Positions 50,691-59,699 of a stretch of 64,000 nt of DNA are shown here, piece after piece; the first letter of the stretch is position 1; each line of letters opens with the position of its first letter. Origin of the DNA: Streptomyces sp. 6-11-2. GTDB taxonomy: Bacteria > Actinomycetota > Actinomycetes > Streptomycetales > Streptomycetaceae. The stretch lies in the NCBI RefSeq assembly GCF_006540305.1, contig NZ_BJOR01000001.1, forward strand, positions 7,502,001-7,566,000. The letters run 5' to 3'. A program made the translations under genes and the position numbers. The notes under the pieces were generated by a model. It was not told the DNA's origin and ran no database searches. It saw nothing but the letters and a program-made list of their open reading frames with translations.

Positions 50691-51812
50691 TCAGCCGGTG
50701 TGGAGGACCCGGAAGTGATCGGGTCGCACCGGATCTCGATCGACGACTTGGATGGGCGGCCAAGCCCACTGCCATACGCTGATGCCTGGCGTGCGGGAGA
50801 ACTGGATCCGACCGCGGGTGCCTTCGACTGCCACGCGCGGCCAGGATTCGGCAGTGCGCGCCCGGTCCGCGCCGTGAGAACGCAGCACGTCGGCGAGGAC
50901 GGTGACCGTGTCATAGCCCTCGAAGGCGACGAAGGAGGGCGCTTCGGCCAGGCGCTCGCGGAGAGCCGTCTCGACTCGTGCGCCGAGTGGGCTGAGGCGC
51001 TCGGGCAGGTAGCGCAAGAACGGGATCGCGGCGCTGTCATCGCCCAGCAGCGTCGCCCATTCGGTGAACTCCGGTTGTCCGGCCGGAGCGCCGATCATGA
51101 TCTCGGCGAGGCGCCGGTCGCGGCGCACGGACTTGACGATCGACACTGCCGGCTCCGGGTGGCCGACCAGCAGAAGGAGGGCTGTCGCGCGATGGTCGAC
51201 GAGTTCGTCGCACACGGCCGTGGGGGTGAGCGCGCGCAGGTCGAGTTCGATGACGGTGCCGCCGCGTGGAGCGAGGCAGTCCCGCAGAATGCGGGTCCCG
51301 GATGCCCAGTAGACACTCGACTCGGCTGCTACGGCGATTCGACTGTGGCCCATGCCGAGGAGGAAGTCTGCGTAGACCCGCCAGCCATGGGACTGCGCGG
51401 GGGCGAGGCGCGCGACCCATTGCGTCGGCTGTTCGGTGAGCGCGTCGAGAACCGCTGACGAGCAGAGGAACGGCAGGCCGAGGGCGTCGGCCCTGGCGGC
51501 AGCGGCGCGAGCGACGACGCTGTGATATTCCCCCGCCAAGGCAGCCACACCCAGTCGAGCCAATTCCTCTACGGCCGCCGCGGCCCTCTGTGGATCGGCC
51601 GCGGTGTCCCGGACCACCAACTCAACTGGTCTTCCGGCGATCCCCTCGGCGTCATTGACGTCGCTTACGGCCAACTCAAGTCCAGCGAGCAAGTGTTGGC
51701 CTGCCTCGACCCAGCCGGGCCGAGTGAGCGGAACCAGAGCGCCGATCCGGACGGATGATCCGTCAGTCCGCTCCGTTCCAGGTGGCGACAGTGGCGATGG
51801 CGGCGTATTCAT
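50691..51812 (-). CDS. Periplasmic-binding-fold (LivJ/AmiC-type) protein without signal peptide
   Basis: The 373-residue protein has the type I binding fold of branched-chain amino acid/amide receptors. It has SVRIGALVPLTRPGWVEAGQ, the hinge GLELAVSDVNDAEGIAGRPV and ALAGEYHSVVARAAAARADA. The N-terminus MNTPPSPLSPPGTERTDGSS is polar, with no signal peptide or lipobox, so the protein is probably cytosolic. No permease or ATPase genes are adjacent. It may be an intracellular sensor like AmiC rather than a transporter part. The start at 51812 is preferred to a longer frame of low-complexity sequence. Confidence 0.75.
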   Translation of the reverse strand: MNTPPSPLSPPGTERTDGSSVRIGALVPLTRPGWVEAGQHLLAGLELAVSDVNDAEGIAGRPVELVVRDTAADPQRAAAAVEELARLGVAALAGEYHSVVARAAAARADALGLPFLCSSAVLDALTEQPTQWVARLAPAQSHGWRVYADFLLGMGHSRIAVAAESSVYWASGTRILRDCLAPRGGTVIELDLRALTPTAVCDELVDHRATALLLLVGHPEPAVSIVKSVRRDRRLAEIMIGAPAGQPEFTEWATLLGDDSAAIPFLRYLPERLSPLGARVETALRERLAEAPSFVAFEGYDTVTVLADVLRSHGADRARTAESWPRVAVEGTRGRIQFSRTPGISVWQWAWPPIQVVDRDPVRPDHFRVLHTG

Positions 51813-52062
51813 GAGCTGGCGTCTCCCGATTGACGATTCGCGTGATTCGGGTGATTCGGTGGCGGTGTGCCCGGAGCGCGGAGTGGCAAGGCCCGGTGGC
51901 GCACAGAAACCGGCGGACGTCGTGCATGGGCGCCCCAACGCCGGCCCCGACGAGCTGAAGGACTGCACCTCGTGCCGGCGTCTCCGGATCTCATCCTGCT
52001 GAGGTGGCGAAGACCCGTAGTCTCGCGCACGACCACTTGATCAACTGTGCATGGTGCATTGA

Positions 52063-52767
52063 TCACTTGAGGGTGACGTCGTGTGGCGGCACTTCCGAGC
52101 CGGCCGTCTGGCTCGGCCGGACTGCGGCGTCGATGTGGGCGAGTTGGGCGGCGAGAATCTCGTCGAACGCGGCCCGGCGGTCTGTCCCGAGGGGGCGGAC
52201 GTCGCGGGCGAAGTGAGCCAGCGCGGGGAAGCGTTCGGGGTCGGCGCCCAGTACCGCAACGCGGAACAGCTCCATGCCCTGTTCGTGCTCCTCGGCGGTG
52301 ATGGTGCTGACCCCGGCCTCGGAGGCGATCAGCGCGGCGAGGAGGACCGCGATTCGGTGGTAGCGCGCCGGGATCTCCTCGTCGGGCAGTCCCGACGCCC
52401 GCAGGGCCTGCAGTACCTCTTCCATGACCAGTCGGGAACCGGTGCCGCCCGATGCGTAGCGTCCCCAGACCGCGGCGAGTTGGGGCTGCCGACCGAAGGC
52501 CTCTCTCACGCGCAGGGCCAGGGCGGTGATGCGCTGCTTCCAGTCGCCCTCGGGGCGGTAGTCGTCCATGGCGGCCAGGAGGATCCGGTCGGCGACCGCC
52601 CGCAGTAGTTCCGTCTTGCTGCGGAAATGCCGGTAGAGGCTGGAGGAATCGGTCCCGAGGACCGCGGCAAGTTTGCGGACGCTGAACGACTCGGCGCTGC
52701 TTGTGCGCAGCAGCTTCGCCGCCGCATCCAGGATCTCCTCCGTCGACCAGCGCCTTCGGCCCGCCAT
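52063..52767 (-). CDS. TetR-family transcriptional regulator
   Basis: The 234-residue regulator has an N-terminal TetR helix-turn-helix (WSTEEILDAAAKLLRTSSAE, then VRKLAAVLGTDSSSLYRHFR) and a C-terminal ligand domain ending in a polar tail. It is divergent from the serine hydrolase gene. A 17-base palindrome in the shared gap overlaps the likely hydrolase promoter and is the natural operator. The ligand is unknown. Confidence 0.9.
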   Translation of the reverse strand: MAGRRRWSTEEILDAAAKLLRTSSAESFSVRKLAAVLGTDSSSLYRHFRSKTELLRAVADRILLAAMDDYRPEGDWKQRITALALRVREAFGRQPQLAAVWGRYASGGTGSRLVMEEVLQALRASGLPDEEIPARYHRIAVLLAALIASEAGVSTITAEEHEQGMELFRVAVLGADPERFPALAHFARDVRPLGTDRRAAFDEILAAQLAHIDAAVRPSQTAGSEVPPHDVTLK

Positions 52768-52805
52768 CCCACTCCTCTCGTCAGTTGTCAGCCTACCTTA
52801 TGCAC

Positions 52806-52833
52806 TTGGCGTTGCACGCAGTGCGTGCATAAT
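52806..52833 (+). promoter_or_regulatory. Promoter with TetR-type operator in its spacer
   Basis: TTGGCG (52806-52811) and CATAAT (52828-52833) are spaced by 16 bases. The spacer and the first bases of the -10 hold the near-perfect palindrome TGCACGCAGTGCGTGCA (52813-52829). A bound TetR dimer would block RNA polymerase. Confidence 0.6.
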
Positions 52834-52953
52834 GAGGACATGGGCGTGCCGAGGGGCCCGGAAGCGAGCTGGTCGGCTGCCACTCGTGCCCGGTTACCCG
52901 GGTCAGGCGACTGACGTGAAGCCCACTCTGGGCAATACGAAGGGACGCATGCT

Positions 52954-54072
52954 GTGAGGAACCCACTGGATCCCGCGAAGCTGAACGCCGCCATGGAGAA
53001 CGTCCACCGCGCCGGGATACCGGGCCTGTTCGCCGAGGTGCGTGACGGCGAACAGGTCTGGCGCGGCGCCGCCGGGGTCGCCGATGTCGCCACCGGTCGC
53101 CCCGTCACCGCCGACATGCGGCACCGAGTCGGCAGCATCACCAAGACCTTCACCGCCGCCGCGGTTCTGCAACAGGTCGAGAGCGGTCGGATCGGCCTCG
53201 ACACGCCGATCGGCCGGTACCTTCCGAGGCTGCTTCCAGGGGAACGCGGCGACGCGATCACGGTCCGGATGCTGATCAACCACACCAGCGGCCTCGCCGA
53301 GTACCTCCCCCACGCCTACGCCTCCCTCAATGCGTTTCCCGCCCTCGCGGACACCGGACCCCAGAGCCTGGACGACAACCGGCTCACGCGGTTTCACCCC
53401 ACCGAACTGATCGAGATGGGGGTCACCGCACCTGCCGTCGGCGCCCCGGGCGGCACTCCGGGGGTGTACTCCAACACCAACTACCTGCTCCTCGGCGAAC
53501 TCCTGGAACAGGTAACCGGCACAACGGCCGAGCGGTACATCACCCGGAACGTCATCGAACGTGCCGGGCTCCAGGACACCGAACTCCCCACCGGACCGTA
53601 CGTCGACGGGCCGCACTCGCAGATCTACGAGGCATGGTTCGGCATGATCGACCCCCCGCGTGACTACAGCGTCTACGACATGTCATGGGTGGGGCCGGCG
53701 GCCGCACTGATATCGACCGTCGCGGACCTCAACCGCTTCTTCCACATGCTGCTGGCCGGCGAGATCGTCAGCCCGTCGTCGCTCGCGCAGATGCAACGCA
53801 CCGTCCCGGTCGTCTCCCAAGAAGGAAAGACGATCGACTACGGCCTCGGCCTGCACCCGACGGAGACTCCAGGGCAGGGCACCTTCTGGGGCCACGGCGG
53901 CACGGTCTGGGGTGCTGGAGCACTGGCCATGACCCGTGCCGACGGCAAGCGACAGATGGCCGTCGCGGTGAACCTCCAGAGGTGGAACAGGCTCGACTCC
54001 TCGGGCAAGCCACAGCCCCATCCCATCGACGACGCGCTTGCGGCTCTCTACCGTGTGGCGATGTACGGCTGA
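52954..54072 (+). CDS. Serine hydrolase (class C beta-lactamase/DD-peptidase fold)
   Basis: The 372-residue protein has the three motifs of the penicillin-recognising superfamily: Ser61-x-x-Lys64 in GSITKTFTA, Tyr172-Ser-Asn in GVYSNTNYLLLGEL, and His314-Gly-Gly in WGHGGTVWG. No signal peptide is evident, which favours a cytosolic esterase or amidase over a cell-wall enzyme. The GTG at 52954 follows AAGGGA at eight bases. Control by the divergent TetR regulator is likely, so it may detoxify or process the ligand. Confidence 0.9.
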   Translation: MRNPLDPAKLNAAMENVHRAGIPGLFAEVRDGEQVWRGAAGVADVATGRPVTADMRHRVGSITKTFTAAAVLQQVESGRIGLDTPIGRYLPRLLPGERGDAITVRMLINHTSGLAEYLPHAYASLNAFPALADTGPQSLDDNRLTRFHPTELIEMGVTAPAVGAPGGTPGVYSNTNYLLLGELLEQVTGTTAERYITRNVIERAGLQDTELPTGPYVDGPHSQIYEAWFGMIDPPRDYSVYDMSWVGPAAALISTVADLNRFFHMLLAGEIVSPSSLAQMQRTVPVVSQEGKTIDYGLGLHPTETPGQGTFWGHGGTVWGAGALAMTRADGKRQMAVAVNLQRWNRLDSSGKPQPHPIDDALAALYRVAMYG

Positions 54073-54423
54073 CCGGGCCGGAGAGAGCCGCTTTCACCAT
54101 CCGTCGTGCCGGTGCGCCCAGTTCAGCCAGTGGCCCACCTTGTCGTGGACGTGCGCCTCGAGTTGCTCCCCCGGAACACCCACCCACAACAGGCCTACGA
54201 GGGCGGTGACTTGCCGCACGCACGCATGCACCCACGTACGCGCACACACGCACGCACGTCCGGTCCGATCGTTAGGGCAGTCTCCTGATACCACGCCAGG
54301 TCAGCGGCCGGGCTCACCGCGAACCCGTGCCACCCGCACGTCGGACTTGAACACCTGACGAACAGTCGGAGACGATCGCCTCCACCCCCGCCGAATCGCC
54401 CGGCGGGTCCGTACAGTCGGCTC
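54073..54423. other. Non-coding interval with a CA/CG-rich simple repeat
   Basis: No gene is seen. A stretch of alternating purine-pyrimidine sequence built from ACGC and ACAC units (about 54216-54259) can form unusual DNA and vary in length. The promoter of the following gene must lie near its end. Confidence 0.4.
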
Positions 54424-55965
54424 GTGGGATGGCTCGAAATCACCTTCACGGCCGCCGGCCTGGTGCTGGGCGTCGTCTCCATCGTCACGCCGTTCATCGC
54501 CGACCGGCGGGCCCGGCGCAGTAGACGCATCGGCTTCCGCAAGCAGATGGACATCGCGATAGGTCACAACGGTCAAGCCGGCGGGGTGGACCCGCGCCTC
54601 GGCCTCTTCAACGACCTGCCCACGATGCGCGACGCCACCCTCGTCCTGCTGCGCATCGAGAACGATGGATCGCGGCACGTCGAAGAATCCGACTACATCG
54701 ACCCGTCGGCGCAGTACGGGCTCAGTGCCGAGTTCCCGGGGCGGCGCATCCAGGCGCAGGACGTCACGCTGCCCGATGAACACGCCAATCTGATGGGCTA
54801 CTTCGAGAACCAGCCCGGCCTGTTCGTCGTGGGCCCGAGCACCCTGCGCATCCCGCGCCTCCCTCTCAAGCCAGGTGCCTACTACAAGATCCTGGTGCTC
54901 CTGACGGGGGGCCAGGAGGGCGCTCCGGTCGTCGTCACCGGCGACATCAAGGACGGCACGCTCCACGAGAACCACAGTCTGACGCCCGATGAGAAGCCAC
55001 CGGTGTTCAGCAAGCAGGCCCGCTGGACCACCGTCGTCCTCGGCCTCGCGCTGATCGCGGCGGCCACCCTGCCGCTCGTTGTGCCGGGCCCATTGCCCGA
55101 CGACTGCGAGACGGGCAGCCTCAGGCTGACCGGCTCGACGGCGTTCGCGCCGGTGATGAACGAGCTGGCACAGAAGTACCGGGACCACTGCGGCGGAAAG
55201 CCGGACATCACGGTCTCCACCCACGGCAGCCGCACCGGTGTGCGCGAACTCGCCCTGTCCGGGGGCCGGCACCGGCAGGGCGCGCCGGTGATCGCCTTCT
55301 CGGACGGCCCGCGCCCGGCGAGCTACACCCAGCTCAGCGAGAGCCGCGTCGCGGTTTCCCTGTTCACGCTGGTCGTGCACGACGACGTGCGCCTGACGAA
55401 CCTGTCCGTGGCCGACGTGCGCCGCGTGTACCGGGGCGATATCCGCAATTGGTCGCAGCTCGACGGCCCCGACCTGCCCGTCGTCCTGGTCAGCCGTACC
55501 TCTGGCTCCGGCACCCGCTCCGCCCTGATCAGCCGCGTCCTCGGCGGCGCGGACGAACCGCCCGCGTCGTCGGACGACTGCGTCAACCGCACGGTCCGCA
55601 GCACGCCGGTGCTGCGCTGCGAGCTCGACTCGACGGAGCAGGTCCTCGACACCGTGGCCCGCACCCCGGGTGCGATCGGCTACAGCGAACTGCGCGCCGC
55701 CTCCACTCCGGAGCGGCCGAAGGGGCTGCACCGCCTCAATCTGGACGGGCACGCCCCCGACCTGGACCGCCTCGAGTCGAGCGGCTACCCCTACCGCGAA
55801 ATCGAGTACGCCTACACCTACGGTCGTCCCCCCGCCGATTCGCTGGCCTCCAGCTTCCTCGCGTACGCCGTCGACAACGGAACCGGCAAGGGCGTGGTCG
55901 CCACCCACGGCCATCTCCCCTGCGGAACACCCGTGGGACTGCGCGTCTGCGGCGCGGCCGACTGA
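54424..55965 (+). CDS. Membrane-tethered PstS-like substrate-binding protein
   Basis: The 513-residue protein begins with a membrane span (ITFTAAGLVLGVVSIVTPFI). It continues with a region of about 170 residues resembling no family I recognise, a second span (TVVLGLALIAAATLPLVVPG) and a C-terminal PstS-like domain. That domain includes SLRLTGSTAFAPVMNELAQK, FTLVVHDDVRLTNLSVADVR, VVLVSRTSGSGTRSALISRV and TPGAIGYSELRAA. The anion-binding serines of phosphate receptors are represented by GSTAF and SGSGTR. No pst permease genes are nearby, so a sensing role is possible. The GTG at 54424 is the only plausible start. Confidence 0.8.
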   Translation: MGWLEITFTAAGLVLGVVSIVTPFIADRRARRSRRIGFRKQMDIAIGHNGQAGGVDPRLGLFNDLPTMRDATLVLLRIENDGSRHVEESDYIDPSAQYGLSAEFPGRRIQAQDVTLPDEHANLMGYFENQPGLFVVGPSTLRIPRLPLKPGAYYKILVLLTGGQEGAPVVVTGDIKDGTLHENHSLTPDEKPPVFSKQARWTTVVLGLALIAAATLPLVVPGPLPDDCETGSLRLTGSTAFAPVMNELAQKYRDHCGGKPDITVSTHGSRTGVRELALSGGRHRQGAPVIAFSDGPRPASYTQLSESRVAVSLFTLVVHDDVRLTNLSVADVRRVYRGDIRNWSQLDGPDLPVVLVSRTSGSGTRSALISRVLGGADEPPASSDDCVNRTVRSTPVLRCELDSTEQVLDTVARTPGAIGYSELRAASTPERPKGLHRLNLDGHAPDLDRLESSGYPYREIEYAYTYGRPPADSLASSFLAYAVDNGTGKGVVATHGHLPCGTPVGLRVCGAAD

Positions 55966-56016
55966 ACCTCGCGCAAGCCGCGCAGCTGGCTGCGCCGGCG
56001 ACAGAACTCCGGCCGC

Positions 56017-56124
56017 CTGGGCGGACACCGCCTGCACCGCCGCTATGAACGCAAAGCGGAACACTTCCCGGCCTTCGCTGGGATCGCCGCGGCGCTCATG
56101 TGCTTCCGGCGCCTCTCGCGGTAG
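56017..56124 (+). pseudogene. IS5-family transposase C-terminal remnant
   Basis: A short frame ending at 56124 encodes HRLHRRYERKAEHFPAFAGI followed by AAALMCFRRLSR. This is characteristic of the last residues of IS5-type transposases in Streptomyces. The rest of the transposase and the inverted repeats were not found. Confidence 0.6.
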
Positions 56125-56146
56125 GCATGAGGCAGCGGCTCTGCCG

Positions 56147-56734
56147 CTACGGGACGTTCCAGGCGGCAATGAACGGCTGCCCGTCCTCGGTGGCCAGGAA
56201 GCTGAGAGTGCCTGGATGCGGATGGCCGAGCAGCCGGCCGGCGGAGGCGTCGAGGCCGAGCCAGCGCACCGTGAGCACGCGCGCCAGATGACCATGCGCG
56301 ACGACGGCGACATCGCCCTCGTCCAGCAGCGGCCGCATCCGGTCCAGCACCGCGTCCGTGCGCGCGGCCACCTGCTGGAGCTGCTCGCCGGGATGGTCGT
56401 CGCCGCCGGGAATGACGCCGTCCCGCCACAGATCCCAACCCGGCCTCATCTCCTGGATCTGCGCCGCGGTCAGGCCCTCGTAGCCGCCGTAGTCCCACTC
56501 CATCAGGTCGGGATCGGGCCGGACGCCGGCCAGGCCCGCCAGTTCGGCCGTCCGCATGGCGCGGCTCAGCGGGCTGCTGAACACCGCCACCGGATGGCGT
56601 CGGGCCAGCCGCGGAGCGAGCGCCTTGGCCGCGGCCTCACCCGCGTCTGTCAGCGGAATGTCGGTACGGCCGGCGTGTTGGCCCGACAGGCTCCATTCGG
56701 TCTGGCCATGCCTGATCACTATCAGTTCACCCAT
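56147..56734 (-). CDS. Histidine phosphatase-family protein (phosphoglycerate mutase-like)
   Basis: The 195-residue protein starts MGELIVIRHGQTEWSLSGQH, holding the phospho-accepting histidine in the RHG motif. It shows further family blocks HPVAVFSSPLSRAMRTAEL, DLMEWDYGGYEG and VAVVAHGHLARVLTVRWLG with the second catalytic histidine. It probably dephosphorylates a small sugar phosphate or similar metabolite. It has no operon partner. The start at 56734 fits the conserved N-terminus, so the longer frame is rejected. Confidence 0.92.
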   Translation of the reverse strand: MGELIVIRHGQTEWSLSGQHAGRTDIPLTDAGEAAAKALAPRLARRHPVAVFSSPLSRAMRTAELAGLAGVRPDPDLMEWDYGGYEGLTAAQIQEMRPGWDLWRDGVIPGGDDHPGEQLQQVAARTDAVLDRMRPLLDEGDVAVVAHGHLARVLTVRWLGLDASAGRLLGHPHPGTLSFLATEDGQPFIAAWNVP

Positions 56735-56935
56735 GGCCGCGCACGATATCTGACCATGCGACACGACCGACCACTCCTCGCCTTCGCCGCCACCGCCCGC
56801 ACCCTCATCTGCGGCGGTCGACTCAACAACCGAGATGACCGCCAAGCGGGTCCGGTGAAGTGTGGTGCTGGTCCTTGGACGCCGGTGCCGATCGCCTCGA
56901 TGCCGGCATGGATGCGGCGGGGATAGCCTCTGGCG

Positions 56936-57115
56936 ATGGCGAGCTTCGAGATCACACCGATAGGTACGTTCCGGAACAACCGGACGGACGTCCAGCACAC
57001 GGACAACTGGGGTGCCGTCCGCAGCACGATCACCATCGACGAGGAGTTCCGCCCGGTGAACATCAAGCAGCCGGCGTGGGTCAGCCGCCCGATGTCGGAG
57101 TACTTCCAGCCGTAA
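56936..57115 (+). pseudogene. Internally deleted trmO (tRNA t6A37 methyltransferase)
   Basis: A 59-codon frame joins a normal TrmO N-terminus (MASFEITPIGTFRNNRTDVQ, then TDNWGAVRSTITIDEEF) directly to the family's C-terminal block (IKQPAWVSRPMSEYFQP). The middle of the protein, roughly 100 residues with the SAM-binding core, is missing without a frameshift. It is almost certainly inactive as a methyltransferase. The normal gene is about 160 codons. Confidence 0.65.
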
Positions 57116-57460
57116 GCCCTGGCGACAAAGATGATCGCTGCCGGCACAGCGGAGTCTTCGCGGCTGCCATCGCGCCGGTTGCCGACGGTGGATGGCGGAT
57201 CGCGCGTGCCGTGGTGGAACGTGATCCCGAGCGCCATCGTGGCACGGACGACGGCTACGACTGCCTGATGCTTGAGGTGGTGCTCAGTGCCATCGTGCTC
57301 GGCACACCGGATTCCAAGCCGGCTGTTCCGAGCAGCGGTCACGGAGGGGAATGGGTCTGCGAGGGGGTGTTTCTGCGGATTTCGTTGTTCAGTGGCCGAC
57401 TCTTCGATGAGATCAGAAGACATCTAGACGGCTATGTGCGATATCGCTACCTTCGGCGGT
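57116..57460. other. Interval without a recognisable gene
   Basis: Both strands have open frames, but none shows a family motif, signal or good ribosome site. The base composition is slightly lower in GC than the neighbouring genes, which fits decayed sequence next to the trmO remnant. Confidence 0.35.
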
Positions 57461-58135
57461 ATGGCCTCGAAACCCTTCCCGCCCAGACTCCCCGTTACCG
57501 ACCGCACCCGGCACAGGCGCCTACGCGAACAGGCCAGCCTGGAGCGGACCGATCTGGAGGCGGTTCTCGACGCCGGGTTCGTCTGTCACCTGGGAGTGGT
57601 GATCGAAGGGCGGCCACTTGTCCTGCCCACGGTGTACGGGCGGGACGAGCAGTGGCTGTATCTGCACGGGTCCGTAGCCAGTCGCAGTCTGACCGGTGAT
57701 CTCCCCGTCTGCGTCACCGTCACACACGTCGACGGGCTGGTGCTCGCTCGGTCCGTCTTCGAGCATGGTGTGAACTACCGCAGCGCCGTGATCCACGGCG
57801 ACGCCCGCAGGGTTACCGACCCCGAGGAAAAACTGGCGGGACTTCGCCGGCTCACCGAGCACTCGGCTCCTGGCCAGTGGTCTTACGCCCGCCGCCCGAA
57901 CCGCAAAGAACTCGCCGCCACCACCCTGCTCGCCCTCTCCCTGGAGGAAGCCTCAGTCAAGATCCGTACCGGCGCACCGGAGGACGGTGACGGGCCCGAC
58001 GCGGGACTCGGGCTGTGGGCCGGGGTCCTACCTCTGACTTCCGTATGGGGCGAGCCCGTCCCCGATCCAGCACTGCCTACCGGCACCCCCATACCGGCGC
58101 ACATCGCATGCCGGGAGGGAACCCGGCACGGCTGA
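57461..58135 (+). CDS. PNPOx-like FMN-binding protein (NimA-type)
   Basis: The 224-residue protein belongs to the pyridoxamine-5'-phosphate-oxidase-like family, in the NimA/nitroimidazole-resistance branch. It has VLDAGFVCHLGVVIEGRPLV, LPTVYGRDEQWLYLHGSVAS and FEHGVNYRSAVIHGDARRVT, all typical FMN-barrel segments. It probably binds FMN or F420 and reduces a small molecule. The ATG at 57461 is chosen because the extra residues from an upstream ATG look non-homologous; the ribosome site is weak. Confidence 0.85.
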   Translation: MASKPFPPRLPVTDRTRHRRLREQASLERTDLEAVLDAGFVCHLGVVIEGRPLVLPTVYGRDEQWLYLHGSVASRSLTGDLPVCVTVTHVDGLVLARSVFEHGVNYRSAVIHGDARRVTDPEEKLAGLRRLTEHSAPGQWSYARRPNRKELAATTLLALSLEEASVKIRTGAPEDGDGPDAGLGLWAGVLPLTSVWGEPVPDPALPTGTPIPAHIACREGTRHG

Positions 58136-58389
58136 GTGGTTGCGGTGACGTTCGGGAGGGTGGGACTCAGGGGTAATGAGCCTCATCCGCTCCTTCACTG
58201 TGGAGTTGTGCCCGGCCGTTTGTGCCCTGGCACCCGCCGGGGCGGCCGAGCGCGCACTCCCGCCCTGACCCACCGGCGAAGGCGGCCAGGCACCCAGCTC
58301 GGTGAGCGCCCATCCGCCGGCTCACGCCGTCGTTTCGGTTCGGTGACAGGGCGGGACTGGCTTGGTGAGGGGCCGTACGTTGTATCGAC

Positions 58390-59550
58390 ATGAGACCCCG
58401 TATCGCCGTGATCGGCAGCGGCCCTGCCGGCCTTACCTTCGCCCGCGTCCTGCACCGTCATGGTCACCCTGTCACCGTCCTCGAACGCGATCCCGCCCGC
58501 GACGCCCGTCCCGCGGGCGGCACGCTGGACCTGCACGAGGGGCTGGGCCAGCTGGCACTGGAGAAGGCGGGGGTGCTGGCGGAGTTCCAGGCGCTGTCCC
58601 GTCCCGAGGGGCAGGCCATGCGCATCCTGGACTCGGACGGGACCGTCCTCCGCGACTGGCAACCTCGTCCGGGTGACCGGGCCAATCCCGAGATCGACCG
58701 CGGGCAACTTCGTGACCTGTTACTCGGGCCTCTGGACGTTCAGTGGGGGCGGGGCGTGACGGAGGTAGTGCCGGAGAGCCGGAATGGCGTGCTGGTCCAT
58801 TTCGCGGACGGGCGACAGGAGACGTTCGACCTCGTGATCGGCGCGGACGGTGCCTGGTCCCGGGTCCGCCCGGCGGTCTCGTCCGCGACGCCGCAGTACA
58901 CCGGCGTCACCTTGGTCGAGACCTCCCTGGACGACGTCGACACCCGCCACCCCGACCTCGCCCGGCTGGTCGGCGAGGGTTCCGTGGCTGTGTACGGCGT
59001 GAACCGCGCGCTCGTCGCCCAGCGCAACAGCGGCGGCCACGTCAAGGTATACGCCCAGTTCCGCGTGCCGCTGGACTGGCACACGAACCCGGACCGGCAT
59101 AGGGGCCTGAACGAGCGCGCGGGCCTGGGCCCGGACGACGTCGAGGCCGTGCGATCAAGCCTGCTGGCTCTGTTCGACGGCTGGGCCGCTCCCGTCCTCG
59201 ACCTCCTCCGCCACGGCACAGCTTTCGTCCACCGCCCCCTCTACGCCCTTCCCGTGTCCCACACCTGGGCCCACGTCACCGGAGTGACGCTACTGGGCGA
59301 CGCCGCCCACCTGATGCCCCCGTTGGGGGTGGGCGCGAACCTCGCGATGCTGGAAGGCGCCGAACTCGCCGAGTCCGTCGCCGCCGCCCCCGGCCCTGGA
59401 GATCTGGACGAGGCCGTCCGCGCCTTCGAGGAACAGATGTGGGCACGGGCCGGCAGGTGGGCGAACATCACGATGGCTGGTCTGGAACGCCTCGTGAGCC
59501 CGGACCCGTCCGAAGCCCTCGCCCTCTTCGACGAGGTCCAGCCTTCCTGA
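58390..59550 (+). CDS. FAD-dependent monooxygenase (TetX-like)
   Basis: The 386-residue protein is a class A flavoprotein hydroxylase. The FAD motif IAVIGSGPAGLTFARVLHRH is at the N-terminus, DLVIGADGAWSRVRPAV is in the middle, and the second FAD motif GVTLLGDAAHLMPPLGVGAN is near residue 300. The overall pattern is like TetX and related antibiotic-modifying hydroxylases. It may hydroxylate an aromatic compound or drug; the substrate is not evident. It stands alone, 254 bases after the PNPOx gene. Confidence 0.9.
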   Translation: MRPRIAVIGSGPAGLTFARVLHRHGHPVTVLERDPARDARPAGGTLDLHEGLGQLALEKAGVLAEFQALSRPEGQAMRILDSDGTVLRDWQPRPGDRANPEIDRGQLRDLLLGPLDVQWGRGVTEVVPESRNGVLVHFADGRQETFDLVIGADGAWSRVRPAVSSATPQYTGVTLVETSLDDVDTRHPDLARLVGEGSVAVYGVNRALVAQRNSGGHVKVYAQFRVPLDWHTNPDRHRGLNERAGLGPDDVEAVRSSLLALFDGWAAPVLDLLRHGTAFVHRPLYALPVSHTWAHVTGVTLLGDAAHLMPPLGVGANLAMLEGAELAESVAAAPGPGDLDEAVRAFEEQMWARAGRWANITMAGLERLVSPDPSEALALFDEVQPS

Positions 59551-59699
59551 CCGCCAAGCGCGAGAGCATGGCCCAGTCCGCCGCCGATCACTACAGGTCT
59601 CCGATCGCACCCACTTCCATGAAACTGACTCCGCAACGACGGATGTGATCAAGTAACTGCGGCAGGCCGTCGGCGACCTTGTCGAACTCCGCATCATCC

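Noticed and set aside
54216..54259. Possible CRISPR-like or repeat array
   Set aside because: The repeats are simple ACGC/ACAC alternations of a few bases, with no repeat-spacer structure.
54301..56313. Long minus-strand frame covering the PstS-like gene
   Set aside because: Low-complexity composition and no family motifs. The plus-strand protein is convincing.
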